Shown here: positions 1 through 7,958 of the stretch, piece by piece
Layout: the number at the start of each line of letters is the position of its first letter
Position numbering within the stretch: position 1 is the first letter of the stretch
Origin: Streptomyces sp. NBC_01446
GTDB taxonomy: Bacteria > Actinomycetota > Actinomycetes > Streptomycetales > Streptomycetaceae
Direction of reading: 5' to 3'
Length of the DNA stretch: 64,000 nucleotides
NCBI RefSeq assembly: GCF_026340095.1
Contig: NZ_JAPEPO010000001.1
Location: 4,228,501 to 4,292,500 of the forward strand
Notes under the pieces: generated by a model
The model's input: the letters and a program-made list of their open reading frames with translations, nothing else
Databases searched by the model: none
What the model was told of the DNA's origin: nothing
Position numbers and translations under genes: made by a program

Positions 1-801
1 GCCGCACCCGGCGCATGGCCCACCGCCGCCCCGGCCGGTGGCGGCAGGCGCCCCGGCGGGTGGCCCACGGCCGCGCCCACCGGCGGAGGTACTGGTGGAG
101 GCGCCGGTGGAGGCCAGCCCTCCGCCGCGGCGCCCCCGCCGCCGACCGCCCAGCCCCAGCCCCAGGCACCCGCTCAGCCCCCCGTCGCGGCACCGCCCGC
201 CGCCGGTGGGCTCGACCCGCGCAGCCTGTGGCCGAACATCCTCGAAGTGGTCAAGAACAAGCGTCGCTTCACCTGGATCCTGCTCAGCCAGAATGCGCAG
301 GTGACCGGCTTCGACGGCACGACCCTCCAGCTCGGCTTCCTGAACGCCGGAGCGCGGGACAACTTCGCGAGCAGCGGCAGCGAAGACGTCCTGCGGACGG
401 CGCTGGCCGAGCAGTTCGGCGTCCACTGGAAGGTCGAGGCGGTCGTCGACCCCTCGGGCGGCGGTGGTGGCGGCCAGGCACCGCCCCCCGCGCCGGGCGG
501 CGGCTATCCGGGCCACGGCGGCGGTGGCGCTCCCGCGGCCCCGACCTCGCCGCGCCCGCCGGCCCCGCAGGCCCAGGCCCCGGCCGCGCCGAGACCCCCG
601 GACCGGTCCGCGCCGCAGGCGTCCGCGCCCGCCCCGGCCCCCGCGCCGAGACCGGCCGCCCCGGAGCCGCCCCCGGTCTCCATCGAGGACGACATCCCGG
701 CGGACGACGACCCCGACCTCGACGAGTCGGTCCTCTCCGGCCACGACCTGATCGTCCGCGAGCTCGGTGCGACGGTCGTCGAGGAGTTCACGAACGAATA
801 G
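1..801 (+). CDS. dnaX: DNA polymerase III subunit gamma/tau, C-terminal part (5' end outside window)
   Basis: An open frame runs in phase from base 1 to the stop at 799-801, so the start and the AAA+ clamp-loader core lie upstream. What remains is the tau-type C-terminal region: a Pro/Ala/Gly-rich linker, a folded segment (about codons 70-150, containing LWPNILEVVKNKRRFTWILL) typical of actinobacterial DnaX C-termini, a second Pro/Ala-rich linker, and an acidic tail ending EEFTNE. The family product loads the beta clamp and ties the clamp loader to the polymerase core. The purD gene follows about 215 bp downstream in the same direction, the order I recall for Streptomyces. The call rests on the C-terminal domain and context because the ATPase motifs are not visible. 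Confidence 0.85.
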   Translation, partial: AAPGAWPTAAPAGGGRRPGGWPTAAPTGGGTGGGAGGGQPSAAAPPPPTAQPQPQAPAQPPVAAPPAAGGLDPRSLWPNILEVVKNKRRFTWILLSQNAQVTGFDGTTLQLGFLNAGARDNFASSGSEDVLRTALAEQFGVHWKVEAVVDPSGGGGGGQAPPPAPGGGYPGHGGGGAPAAPTSPRPPAPQAQAPAAPRPPDRSAPQASAPAPAPAPRPAAPEPPPVSIEDDIPADDDPDLDESVLSGHDLIVRELGATVVEEFTNE

Positions 802-1002
802 GCGGCAGCAGCACGGGTCGGGCGGACATACCTATGCAGAGCAGTCACGCCCACGTGGAGCGGCCGCGCCCACCGAGCCGCAGCCTCCCGACCCCGGAAA
901 GCCGCCGGACCGGGCCCTGACACCTCGCCCCATGGAGAAACGCACGAACCCCCAGCGCCCCCGCGCTCGGCGGCCCGTACAAGAGCACACCGGCCCGCCG
1001 CC

Positions 1003-1008
1003 TATGCT
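1003..1008 (+). promoter_or_regulatory. -10 box of a likely leaderless purD transcript
   Basis: TATGCT (TANNNT type) lies 7 nt before the GTG at 1016, and no Shine-Dalgarno sequence precedes that GTG. Transcription from this box would begin at or next to the start codon. No clear -35 hexamer was seen. Confidence 0.5.
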
Positions 1009-1015
1009 GGCTGGC

Positions 1016-2269
1016 GTGAAGGTCCTTGTCATCGGCAGCGGCGCCCGCGAACACGCCCTGTGCCGCTCACTGTCCCTCGACCCCGACGTCACCGCGCTGT
1101 ACTGCGCGCCCGGCAACGCAGGAATCGCCGAGGTCGCCGAGCTGCACCCGGTCGACGCCCTCGACGGCGCCGCCGTGGCCCGGCTGGCCGGTGAACTGGC
1201 CGCGGACCTCGTCGTGGTCGGCCCGGAGGCACCCCTTGTCGCAGGGGTCGCCGACGCCGTACGCGCCGCGGGCATCCCCTGCTTCGGCCCCTCCGGGGAA
1301 GCCGCACAGCTGGAGGGTTCCAAGGCGTTCGCCAAGGACGTGATGGCGGGCGCCGGCGTGCCGACCGCCCGCTCGTACGTCTGCACCACCCCGGACGAGG
1401 TCGACGAGGCGCTCGACGCCTTCGGCGCCCCGTACGTGGTCAAGGACGACGGGCTCGCGGCCGGCAAGGGTGTCGTCGTGACCGACGACCTCGAGGCCGC
1501 CCGCGCGCACGCCAACGCCTGTGACCGCGTCGTCATCGAGGAGTTCCTCGACGGCCCCGAGGTCTCGCTCTTCGCGATCACCGACGGTGTGACCGTCGTC
1601 CCCCTCCAGCCCGCGCAGGACTTCAAGCGCGCGCTCGACGGCGACGCGGGCCCCAACACCGGTGGCATGGGTGCCTATTCGCCGCTGCCGTGGGCCGACC
1701 CGAAGCTCGTCGACGAGGTCATGGAGACGGTCCTCCAGCCGACCGTCGACGAACTGCGCCGCCGCGGCACGGCCTTCTCGGGTCTGCTGTACGCGGGGCT
1801 CGCGATCACCTCGCGCGGCGTACGGGTCATCGAGTTCAACGCCCGGTTCGGCGACCCGGAGACCCAGGTCGTCCTGGCCCGCCTCAAGACCCCGCTCGCG
1901 GGCGTCCTCCTCGCCTCGGCCAACGGCACGCTCGCGGACCTGCCGCCTCTGCGCTGGAGCGACGAGGCGGCCGTGACCGTGGTCGTGGCCTCCCACAACT
2001 ACCCGGAGACGCCGCGTACCGGCGATCCCATCACCGGACTCGCCGACGTGGCCGCGCAGGATGCGCCCCACGCGTACGTCCTGCACGCCGGGACGAAGCG
2101 GGACGGGGACGCCGTCGTCAGCGCCGGCGGCCGCGTGCTCTCGGTGACCGCGACCGGCTCGGACCTCACGCAGGCCCGCGAACGCGCGTACGCGGCGCTG
2201 TCGCGCATCGGCCTCGACGGCTCGCAGCACCGCACCGACATCGCCGCGAAGGCGGCCGCGGAGGCCTGA
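1016..2269 (+). CDS. purD: Phosphoribosylamine--glycine ligase (GAR synthetase)
   Basis: A 417-residue cytosolic ATP-grasp ligase that joins glycine to phosphoribosylamine, the second step of purine synthesis. The N-terminus VLVIGSGAREHAL is the diagnostic GARS-N motif. The ATP-grasp region contains FAKDVMAGAGVPTA, VVKDDGLAAGKGVVV and PNTGGMGAYSPLP, followed by the metal-binding VIEFNARFGDPETQ. Length is normal for the family. GTG 1016 is chosen because the conserved protein begins with KVLVIGSG. An in-frame ATG at 1004 would add only four residues and overlaps the -10 box. A strong hairpin follows the stop, so the gene is probably monocistronic. Confidence 0.96.
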   Translation: MKVLVIGSGAREHALCRSLSLDPDVTALYCAPGNAGIAEVAELHPVDALDGAAVARLAGELAADLVVVGPEAPLVAGVADAVRAAGIPCFGPSGEAAQLEGSKAFAKDVMAGAGVPTARSYVCTTPDEVDEALDAFGAPYVVKDDGLAAGKGVVVTDDLEAARAHANACDRVVIEEFLDGPEVSLFAITDGVTVVPLQPAQDFKRALDGDAGPNTGGMGAYSPLPWADPKLVDEVMETVLQPTVDELRRRGTAFSGLLYAGLAITSRGVRVIEFNARFGDPETQVVLARLKTPLAGVLLASANGTLADLPPLRWSDEAAVTVVVASHNYPETPRTGDPITGLADVAAQDAPHAYVLHAGTKRDGDAVVSAGGRVLSVTATGSDLTQARERAYAALSRIGLDGSQHRTDIAAKAAAEA

Positions 2270-2293
2270 CCGAAAGCCTCACCTGCGTGAACC

Positions 2294-2328
2294 TCAGGCC
2301 CCTGATCCGAAGCGGATCAGGGGCCTGA
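2294..2328 (+). terminator. Hairpin terminator after purD
   Basis: Perfect 16-bp inverted repeat (2294-2309 / 2313-2328) with a 3-nt loop, 25 bp past the purD stop. It has no U-tract, which is usual in Streptomyces. Confidence 0.85.
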
Positions 2329-2534
2329 ATGTCATCCACCTCTACCCAAAGCCATTCCATCGAGTGACCGCTCGTCCATCCGGCTGACGATGCCGTGTGC
2401 CCCAACTAGGGTGCGGCGCAGGCGTTCCGGCACTTGGCCCACCGGCATTGCGATGTCAGTGACGGATGCCACAGTGGGGGAGTGGACAACGCCATGGGTG
2501 CAGGCAACATAGGCAGCAGGGGGTGACGTCGGTC

Positions 2535-4454
2535 GTGTCCGGTATGGGTGCGGAGGTGGGCGCGCAGGCCGCGCGCTCCCGGGCTCTCGCGGTGCTGCGC
2601 ATCCGCGGCAGAGCGCTGGCCGTCGCCCTGCTGCCCGCGGCCTTCGCGGTCGTGCTGGCCGCGGGCGCCGCCACCGGGCACATGGTCGGCGACGGCTGGC
2701 GGACGGCGCGGTGGATCGTCACGGTCATCGCCCTGGTCGTTCTGGCCGCGGCGGCGGGCATCGCCCTCGTGGTGGCCCGCGCCCGCCCGGCGATCAGCCC
2801 GACGGTGCCGATCGCCGAGGAGCGGGCCCCCGACCTCTACCGCCTGGTGCGCGATCTGGCCGACCGGCTCGACGTACCGGCCCCCTCGGCCATAGCGCTC
2901 ACCCCGGACTGCGACAGCTGGCTGGAGGACCGTACGCATCCCGCGCACGGACCGCCCAAGCCCAAGGACGACGAGGGCCGGATCCCGCATGACGCCGACG
3001 ACCTGGGGATCCGGGGCGGCGCAGGCAGAGGCCGGGTGCCCGCCGCGCCCGTCCTGGTCATCGGCTCCCCCTTCCTGTGGTGGATGCGCGTGGGCGAGCT
3101 GCGCGCCGTGCTCGCCCCGGTCGTCGCCGGTACGGGGCCGTCGGCACACCCGGACATAGCGGCCGCGCGCCGCTTCGTGCGGGGCCTGGACGCGGCGGTC
3201 GCCGTCGCCGCGGCGCCCGGCCGCGGACCGCTGGGGCGGGCGGTCCTCGGGTGCGTCGGCTGGGTCGCGCGCCTGCTCCTTCGCAGCTGCCGGGGCCACG
3301 CGGGCGAGATGGAGCGCGGGGTCGCCGCGGCCGCCGCCGAGCGCGCACAGACGGTGGACTACGGCGTGCGGATCGTCGCCCAGGAGCAGGTGGGCCTGGC
3401 CTACGCGGGCTGGGACCGGCTCCTCACCCGGGTAGCGCTGCCCGCCTGGCGCATGGGGCGCTGGCCCTCACGTCTGGACGTGGGCGTCGTCGCCGCCCTC
3501 ACCGAGCTGTCCCGGCGCGACCGCCTCGCCGAGGGCTTCGCCTCCCGGCTCGGGGAGCGGCCCGCCTGCGATCTGCTGGAGGAGCCCGGCACGGTGGACG
3601 AGGCGGCGTCGCTGCTCGCGGCCCGGCTGTTCCACGGAGGCCCCGCCGAGCCGGGCCCCGACTGGGCGCCGGTCGACTGGCAGCAGTATCCGGACGAGGT
3701 CGTGGACCGTAAGTGGCGCATGGACGCGGCGCGCCTCCACCGAGTCCTCGACGCGCTGGGCGTACGTGGCTCCGCGGACCCCGCGTCCCCCGACCCGGAG
3801 GGCCCGACACTCGCCCGGGTGATGGAGCACCTCGCGACGGCGACGCGCGCCGGGGACTCCGTAGGACCGGGACCCGTGGCCCCCGTAGACCCGGAAGACC
3901 CCACCGTCCCCGCCGCGGCCCCCACCCTCCCCGCCGAGGACCTCACCGTCGCCGCCGACACCGACTTCACCGTCGCCGACACCAGCCCCACCGTCGCCCC
4001 CGACACCGACCCCACCGCCCTCGAGCACCTCGAAGACGCCGAGGACCGCGAGGACACCCCCACCGCTCTGCTCGCCGCCGGCCTGAGTGCCGAGTCGGCC
4101 CGCGAGGAGAGTGAGCGCCCCGCCCCGCCCGTGCCCGCCGCCGGACAGGGGCCCGACGGCGCGCTGTGGGACGAGGGCATGCTCCCGCTCTTCCCGCTCC
4201 AACCACCTCGTACGGGACGCGAGTTGGTGGCCGACCACGTCACGGCGATGGTGTGCTGCGCCGCCGTGGACACGGCCGGAGCCGCCCCCGGACTCGACTG
4301 GCTGGACGGCCCCTCGCTCCTGGTCGACGGCGAGCGCGCCAAGGACCTGACCCCGCGGGTCCTGAGCCTCGTGGAAGAGGGAGACCCGGAGCCTCTGCGC
4401 GCCTGGCTCACCCGCCTCGGCATCCGCCCCGAGAAGCCGGTCCGACTGGTGTAG
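2535..4454 (+). CDS. Membrane protein with degenerate M48-peptidase-like domain
   Basis: About 639 residues, function unknown. The N-terminus has two hydrophobic segments (LAVALLPAAFAVVLAAG and WIVTVIALVVLAAAAGIAL), then a region arranged like an M48/HtpX protease: APDLYRLVRDLADRLDVPAP, a segment like the strand before the active site (PVLVIGSPFLWWMRVGELR) and an AVLAPV helix. At the place where M48 enzymes carry HExxH the sequence is VVAGTGPSAHPD, so the zinc motif is missing and proteolysis is unlikely. A later stretch (about residues 440-540) is rich in T/D/P/E, with repeated TVA/PT units. GTG 2535 follows an AGGGGG tract at 2518-2523; GTG 2523 or ATG 2544 are alternatives. The M48 relationship is my inference from pattern. 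Confidence 0.7.
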   Translation: MSGMGAEVGAQAARSRALAVLRIRGRALAVALLPAAFAVVLAAGAATGHMVGDGWRTARWIVTVIALVVLAAAAGIALVVARARPAISPTVPIAEERAPDLYRLVRDLADRLDVPAPSAIALTPDCDSWLEDRTHPAHGPPKPKDDEGRIPHDADDLGIRGGAGRGRVPAAPVLVIGSPFLWWMRVGELRAVLAPVVAGTGPSAHPDIAAARRFVRGLDAAVAVAAAPGRGPLGRAVLGCVGWVARLLLRSCRGHAGEMERGVAAAAAERAQTVDYGVRIVAQEQVGLAYAGWDRLLTRVALPAWRMGRWPSRLDVGVVAALTELSRRDRLAEGFASRLGERPACDLLEEPGTVDEAASLLAARLFHGGPAEPGPDWAPVDWQQYPDEVVDRKWRMDAARLHRVLDALGVRGSADPASPDPEGPTLARVMEHLATATRAGDSVGPGPVAPVDPEDPTVPAAAPTLPAEDLTVAADTDFTVADTSPTVAPDTDPTALEHLEDAEDREDTPTALLAAGLSAESAREESERPAPPVPAAGQGPDGALWDEGMLPLFPLQPPRTGRELVADHVTAMVCCAAVDTAGAAPGLDWLDGPSLLVDGERAKDLTPRVLSLVEEGDPEPLRAWLTRLGIRPEKPVRLV

Positions 4455-4650
4455 GCCGCGACGGCGATCGCGGCACACCCACACCCCTCACATCCGCACC
4501 GCCCAACCTCCAGCCCCCGGAGGCCCACGTTCCGTTCACGTCAATTCGCGACGAACGGTGACGGAGTGCGTGCGTAATGTGATGTGCTGGGGGCGGTCGC
4601 TGACAGACGGAGCACACAAGGGCTCGGGGGAGCGAGGGAGGGAAGCGGGC

Positions 4651-6192
4651 ATGGGGCCGGAACGGGAGGGGCAGAAGGTCGGACGGCCGGAACACGCGCG
4701 GTCACCCCGCACCATCCGCCGCTGGGAGTCGGGCGCGCTCGCCCACGCCGTGAGCGACCCCTTCGGCCAGGGCCCCCTGCCGTGGCTGCGCGGCAGCGAG
4801 CACTACTTCGACGACACGGGCCAGGTGGTCCCCTGGTACGTCGACCACGTCCCCCAGCCCGGCGCGAGCAACATCGCGACCAGCATCCCGAGCCCCCGCA
4901 CCGGCGGCCCCCGCATGGCCGACGACGTGCACCGCCAGATCAAGGGCTTCACGTCGACCGGAGCGGCCGCGCCCGGCGAGGCGATCGACTTCCACATCAC
5001 GGTGGACCCGCCCCAGCAGTTCAGCGTCGACATCTACCGCATCGGCCACTACGGCGGCGACGGCGCCAGCAAGATCATCACCAGTCCGCGGCTCTCCGGC
5101 ATCGTCCAGCCGCCCCCGCTCACCGCGGACCGCACGGTCTCCTGCCACCACTGGTGGCTGTCCTGGCGCCTGCAGATCCCGTCGTTCTGGAGCGTGGGGG
5201 CGTACGTGGCCGTCCTCACCACCGTCGACGGCTACCGCTCGCACGTCCCCTTCACGGTCCGCGACAGCCGCCCCGCCGACCTCCTCCTGCTCCTGCCGGA
5301 CGTGACCTGGCAGGCGTACAACCTCTACCCGGAGGACGGGCACACGGGGGCGAGTCTCTACCACGCGTGGGACGAGGAGGGGCGGCTGCTCGGCGAGGGT
5401 GACGCCGCGACGACGGTCTCCTTCGACCGCCCGTACGCCGGCGCGGGCCTCCCCCTGCACGTCGGCCACGCCTACGACTTCATCCGCTGGGCCGAGCGAT
5501 ACGGCTACGACCTCGCGTACGCCGACGCCCGCGACCTGCACGCGGGCCGCATCGACCCGACCCGCTACCGGGGCCTCGTCTTCCCCGGCCACGACGAGTA
5601 CTGGTCGACGCCGATGCGCCGCACCACGGAAGTGGCCCGCGAGCGCGGCACCTCGCTCGTGTTCCTCTCCGCCAACACCATGTACTGGCAGGTCGAGTTG
5701 GGCCCGTCCCCGTCCGGTGTGCCGGACCGGCTGCTCACCTGCCACAAGCGCAGAGCACCCGGGAAGTCCGCCCTGTGGCGCGAGATCGACCGCCCCGAGC
5801 AGCAGCTCATGGGCATCCAGTACGCGGGCCGCGTCCCCGATCCGCACCCCCTCGTCGTGCGGAACGCGGACCACTGGCTGTGGGAGGCCACCGGGGCGCA
5901 CGACGGCGACGAGATCGACGGCCTGGTCGCCGGCGAGGCCGACCGCTACTTCCCGCGCACCGCGCTGCCCGAGCACGAGGACCGCATCCTGCTCGCCCAC
6001 TCGCCCTACCGCGACAGCGAGCGGGCGCCGCGCCACCAGGAGACGTCCCTGTACCGGGCGCCGTCCGGATCGCTGGTCTTCGCGTCCGGCACGTTCGCCT
6101 GGTCCCCGGCGCTCGACCGCCCCGGCCACGTCGACCCGCGGATCCAGCGCGCGACGGCCAACCTCCTCGACCGGATCTGCAAACGCGACTGA
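4651..6192 (+). CDS. N,N-dimethylformamidase beta-subunit-like protein
   Basis: A 513-residue protein whose sequence resembles the large-subunit C-terminal domain of N,N-dimethylformamidase. Visible motifs are VDIYRIGHYGGDG, SWRLQIPSFWSVGAYVAVL (a beta-sandwich-like part), then LLPDVTWQAYN, GHAYDFIRWAERYGYDLAYA and the hallmark GHDEYWS around residue 315, followed by FLSANTMYWQVE. Family knowledge suggests an amidohydrolase with a mononuclear metal site, but the natural substrate in Streptomyces is unknown and no small subunit gene is adjacent. There is no signal peptide. ATG 4651 is preceded by a purine-rich GGGAGGGAAG tract. It lies between unrelated genes upstream of purC. Family assignment is fair; the reaction is not established. 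Confidence 0.72.
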   Translation: MGPEREGQKVGRPEHARSPRTIRRWESGALAHAVSDPFGQGPLPWLRGSEHYFDDTGQVVPWYVDHVPQPGASNIATSIPSPRTGGPRMADDVHRQIKGFTSTGAAAPGEAIDFHITVDPPQQFSVDIYRIGHYGGDGASKIITSPRLSGIVQPPPLTADRTVSCHHWWLSWRLQIPSFWSVGAYVAVLTTVDGYRSHVPFTVRDSRPADLLLLLPDVTWQAYNLYPEDGHTGASLYHAWDEEGRLLGEGDAATTVSFDRPYAGAGLPLHVGHAYDFIRWAERYGYDLAYADARDLHAGRIDPTRYRGLVFPGHDEYWSTPMRRTTEVARERGTSLVFLSANTMYWQVELGPSPSGVPDRLLTCHKRRAPGKSALWREIDRPEQQLMGIQYAGRVPDPHPLVVRNADHWLWEATGAHDGDEIDGLVAGEADRYFPRTALPEHEDRILLAHSPYRDSERAPRHQETSLYRAPSGSLVFASGTFAWSPALDRPGHVDPRIQRATANLLDRICKRD

Positions 6193-6296
6193 CCGGTCCC
6201 GCCCCACCGCTGCCGCACCCGCCGGACCCGTGGCCAAAACTCGTCCCCGTATGAGCGAGAATCAGGTGCACTCGTACATATCCACGGGGAGGAACC

Positions 6297-7193
6297 GTGT
6301 CCGGATTCGTCGAAAAGCCCGAACCCCAGCAGGTGCCGGGCCTGGTACACCTCCACACCGGCAAGGTGCGGGACCTGTACCGGAACGAGGCGGGCGACCT
6401 CGTGATGGTCGCCTCCGACCGCATGTCCGCCTATGACTGGGTGCTGCCCACCCCCATCCCCGACAAGGGCCGTGTGCTCACTCAGCTGTCGCTGTGGTGG
6501 TTCGACCAGCTCTCCGACCTGGTCCCCAACCACGTCCTGTCGACCGAGCTGCCGCCCGGCGCCCCCGCCGACTGGCAGGGCCGCACCCTCATCTGCAAGT
6601 CGCTGCGCATGGTCCCCGTCGAGTGCGTGGCCCGCGGCTATCTCACGGGCTCCGGCCTCGTCGAGTACAACGACTCGCGCACGGTCTGCGGCCTCGCCCT
6701 GCCCGAGGGCCTGACCGACGGCTCGGAGCTGCCCGCCCCGATCTTCACGCCCGCCACGAAGGCCGAGGTCGGCGAGCACGACGAGAACGTGTCGTACGAG
6801 GAGGTGGTCCGCCAGGTCGGCGCGGAGACAGCCGCCGAGCTGCGCCGGATGACGCTCGCCGTCTACTGCCGGGCCCGGGACATCGCGCGGGAGCGCGGCG
6901 TGATCCTCGCGGACACCAAGTTCGAGTTCGGCTTCGACGGCGAGACGCTGATCCTCGGCGACGAGGTCCTCACCCCGGACTCTTCCCGCTTCTGGCCCGC
7001 GGCCGAGTGGGAGCCGGGGCACGCGCAGCCGTCGTTCGACAAGCAGTACGTGCGGAACTGGCTGACGGGCCCCGAGTCGGGCTGGGACCGCAAGAGCGAG
7101 CAGCCGCCGCCCGCGCTGCCGCAGCAGGTCGTGGACGCGACGCGCGCCAAGTACATCGAGGCGTACGAGCGCCTGACCGGCGTCAGCTGGTAA
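6297..7193 (+). CDS. purC: Phosphoribosylaminoimidazole-succinocarboxamide synthase
   Basis: A 298-residue cytosolic SAICAR synthetase that condenses CAIR with aspartate using ATP. Clear motifs include HTGKVRDLYRNEAGDLVMVASDR near the N-terminus (nucleotide loop), PVECVARGYLTGSG, the signature IFTPATKAEVGEHDENVS and LADTKFEFGFDG near residue 205. Length fits the long, yeast-like/actinobacterial form (about 300 aa). GTG 6297 is set by GGGGAGGA at 6285-6292. The gene stands alone and is followed by a strong hairpin and a convergent tRNA. Confidence 0.96.
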   Translation: MSGFVEKPEPQQVPGLVHLHTGKVRDLYRNEAGDLVMVASDRMSAYDWVLPTPIPDKGRVLTQLSLWWFDQLSDLVPNHVLSTELPPGAPADWQGRTLICKSLRMVPVECVARGYLTGSGLVEYNDSRTVCGLALPEGLTDGSELPAPIFTPATKAEVGEHDENVSYEEVVRQVGAETAAELRRMTLAVYCRARDIARERGVILADTKFEFGFDGETLILGDEVLTPDSSRFWPAAEWEPGHAQPSFDKQYVRNWLTGPESGWDRKSEQPPPALPQQVVDATRAKYIEAYERLTGVSW

Positions 7194-7213
7194 TCACGGC
7201 GCCGCAGACACGC

Positions 7214-7248
7214 GAAAGCCCCCGGCACCTGAGGTGCCGGGGGCTTTC
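7214..7248. terminator. Bidirectional hairpin between purC and tRNA-Gly
   Basis: Perfect 17-bp inverted repeat (7214-7230 / 7232-7248) with GAAAGCCCC arms. The arms read AAAG...CTTT, so each strand ends in a short U stretch. It can serve purC (+) and the convergent tRNA-Gly (-). Confidence 0.85.
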
Positions 7249-7250
7249 TG

Positions 7251-7326
7251 TGGAGCGAACGACGAGGTTCGAACTCGCGACCTCAACCTTGGCAAGGTTG
7301 CGCTCTACCAACTGAGCTACGTTCGC
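7251..7326 (-). tRNA. tRNA-Gly (GCC anticodon), copy 1
   Basis: On the minus strand a complete 76-nt cloverleaf: acceptor GCGAACG paired with CGTTCGC, D-stem GCTC, anticodon loop with GCC, T-loop TTCGAAC, and an encoded CCA at 7253-7251. The same sequence recurs at 11134-11209. Confidence 0.95.
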
Positions 7327-7349
7327 ACTGCGCCGTGGCGCGAGAGCAA

Positions 7350-7958
7350 CTATACCCAACCTCGCTCCCGCGCGAGCCGCACTGCCGAGTGCCGGTTCTC
7401 GGCGCCGAGCTTCGAGACGGCGGACGACAGATAGTTCCGCACGGTCCCCTGCGAGAGCGCGGCGCGCTCGGCGATCTCCGCGACGGGCGCCCCGTCGGCG
7501 GCGAATTCGAGGACCTCGGCCTCGCGCGCGGTCAGCGGGGAGTCGCCCGCGGCGATCGCGTCGGCCGCCAACTCCGGGTCCACATAACGGTTTCCCGCGT
7601 GCACGGTCCGAATGATCTCGGCGAGCCGCTGGGCGCTCACGGTCTTCGGCACGAACCCGCGCACCCCGGCGGACAGGGCCCGCTTCAGATGTCCGGGACG
7701 CCCATGGCCGGTCACGATCATGACCCGGCACGCGGGCAGTTCACCGCGCAGCGCTGTGGCGACCTTCACACCGTCGGCGCCCGGCATCTCCAGATCGAGC
7801 ACGGCCACATCGGGCCGGTGGGCCCGCGCCATGGCGAGCGCCTCGGGCCCGGTGGCGGCCTCGGCGACGACGACCAGATCGTCCTCGAGGCCGAGCAGCG
7901 CGGCGAGCGCCCCGCGAATGAGGTGCTCGTCATCGGCGAGCAGCACGCGCACGGTCAC
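7350..7958 (-). CDS. NarL/LuxR-family response regulator
   Basis: A 202-residue DNA-binding response regulator. The receiver domain has the acidic pair D9/D10, phospho-acceptor D55 in VAVLDLEMPG, the conserved Thr in MIVTGHG and Lys105 in FVPKT. The C-terminal LuxR-type helix-turn-helix is LTAREAEVLEFAADGAPVAE through SQGTVRNYLSS, with the usual HTH_LUXR pattern. Start GTG 7958 overlaps the kinase stop (GTGA), so kinase and regulator are translationally coupled. Overall it resembles DesR-type regulators that control a linked ABC exporter; the stimulus is unknown. It is the last gene of the ATPase-permease-kinase-regulator operon. Confidence 0.92.
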   Translation of the reverse strand: MTVRVLLADDEHLIRGALAALLGLEDDLVVVAEAATGPEALAMARAHRPDVAVLDLEMPGADGVKVATALRGELPACRVMIVTGHGRPGHLKRALSAGVRGFVPKTVSAQRLAEIIRTVHAGNRYVDPELAADAIAAGDSPLTAREAEVLEFAADGAPVAEIAERAALSQGTVRNYLSSAVSKLGAENRHSAVRLARERGWV

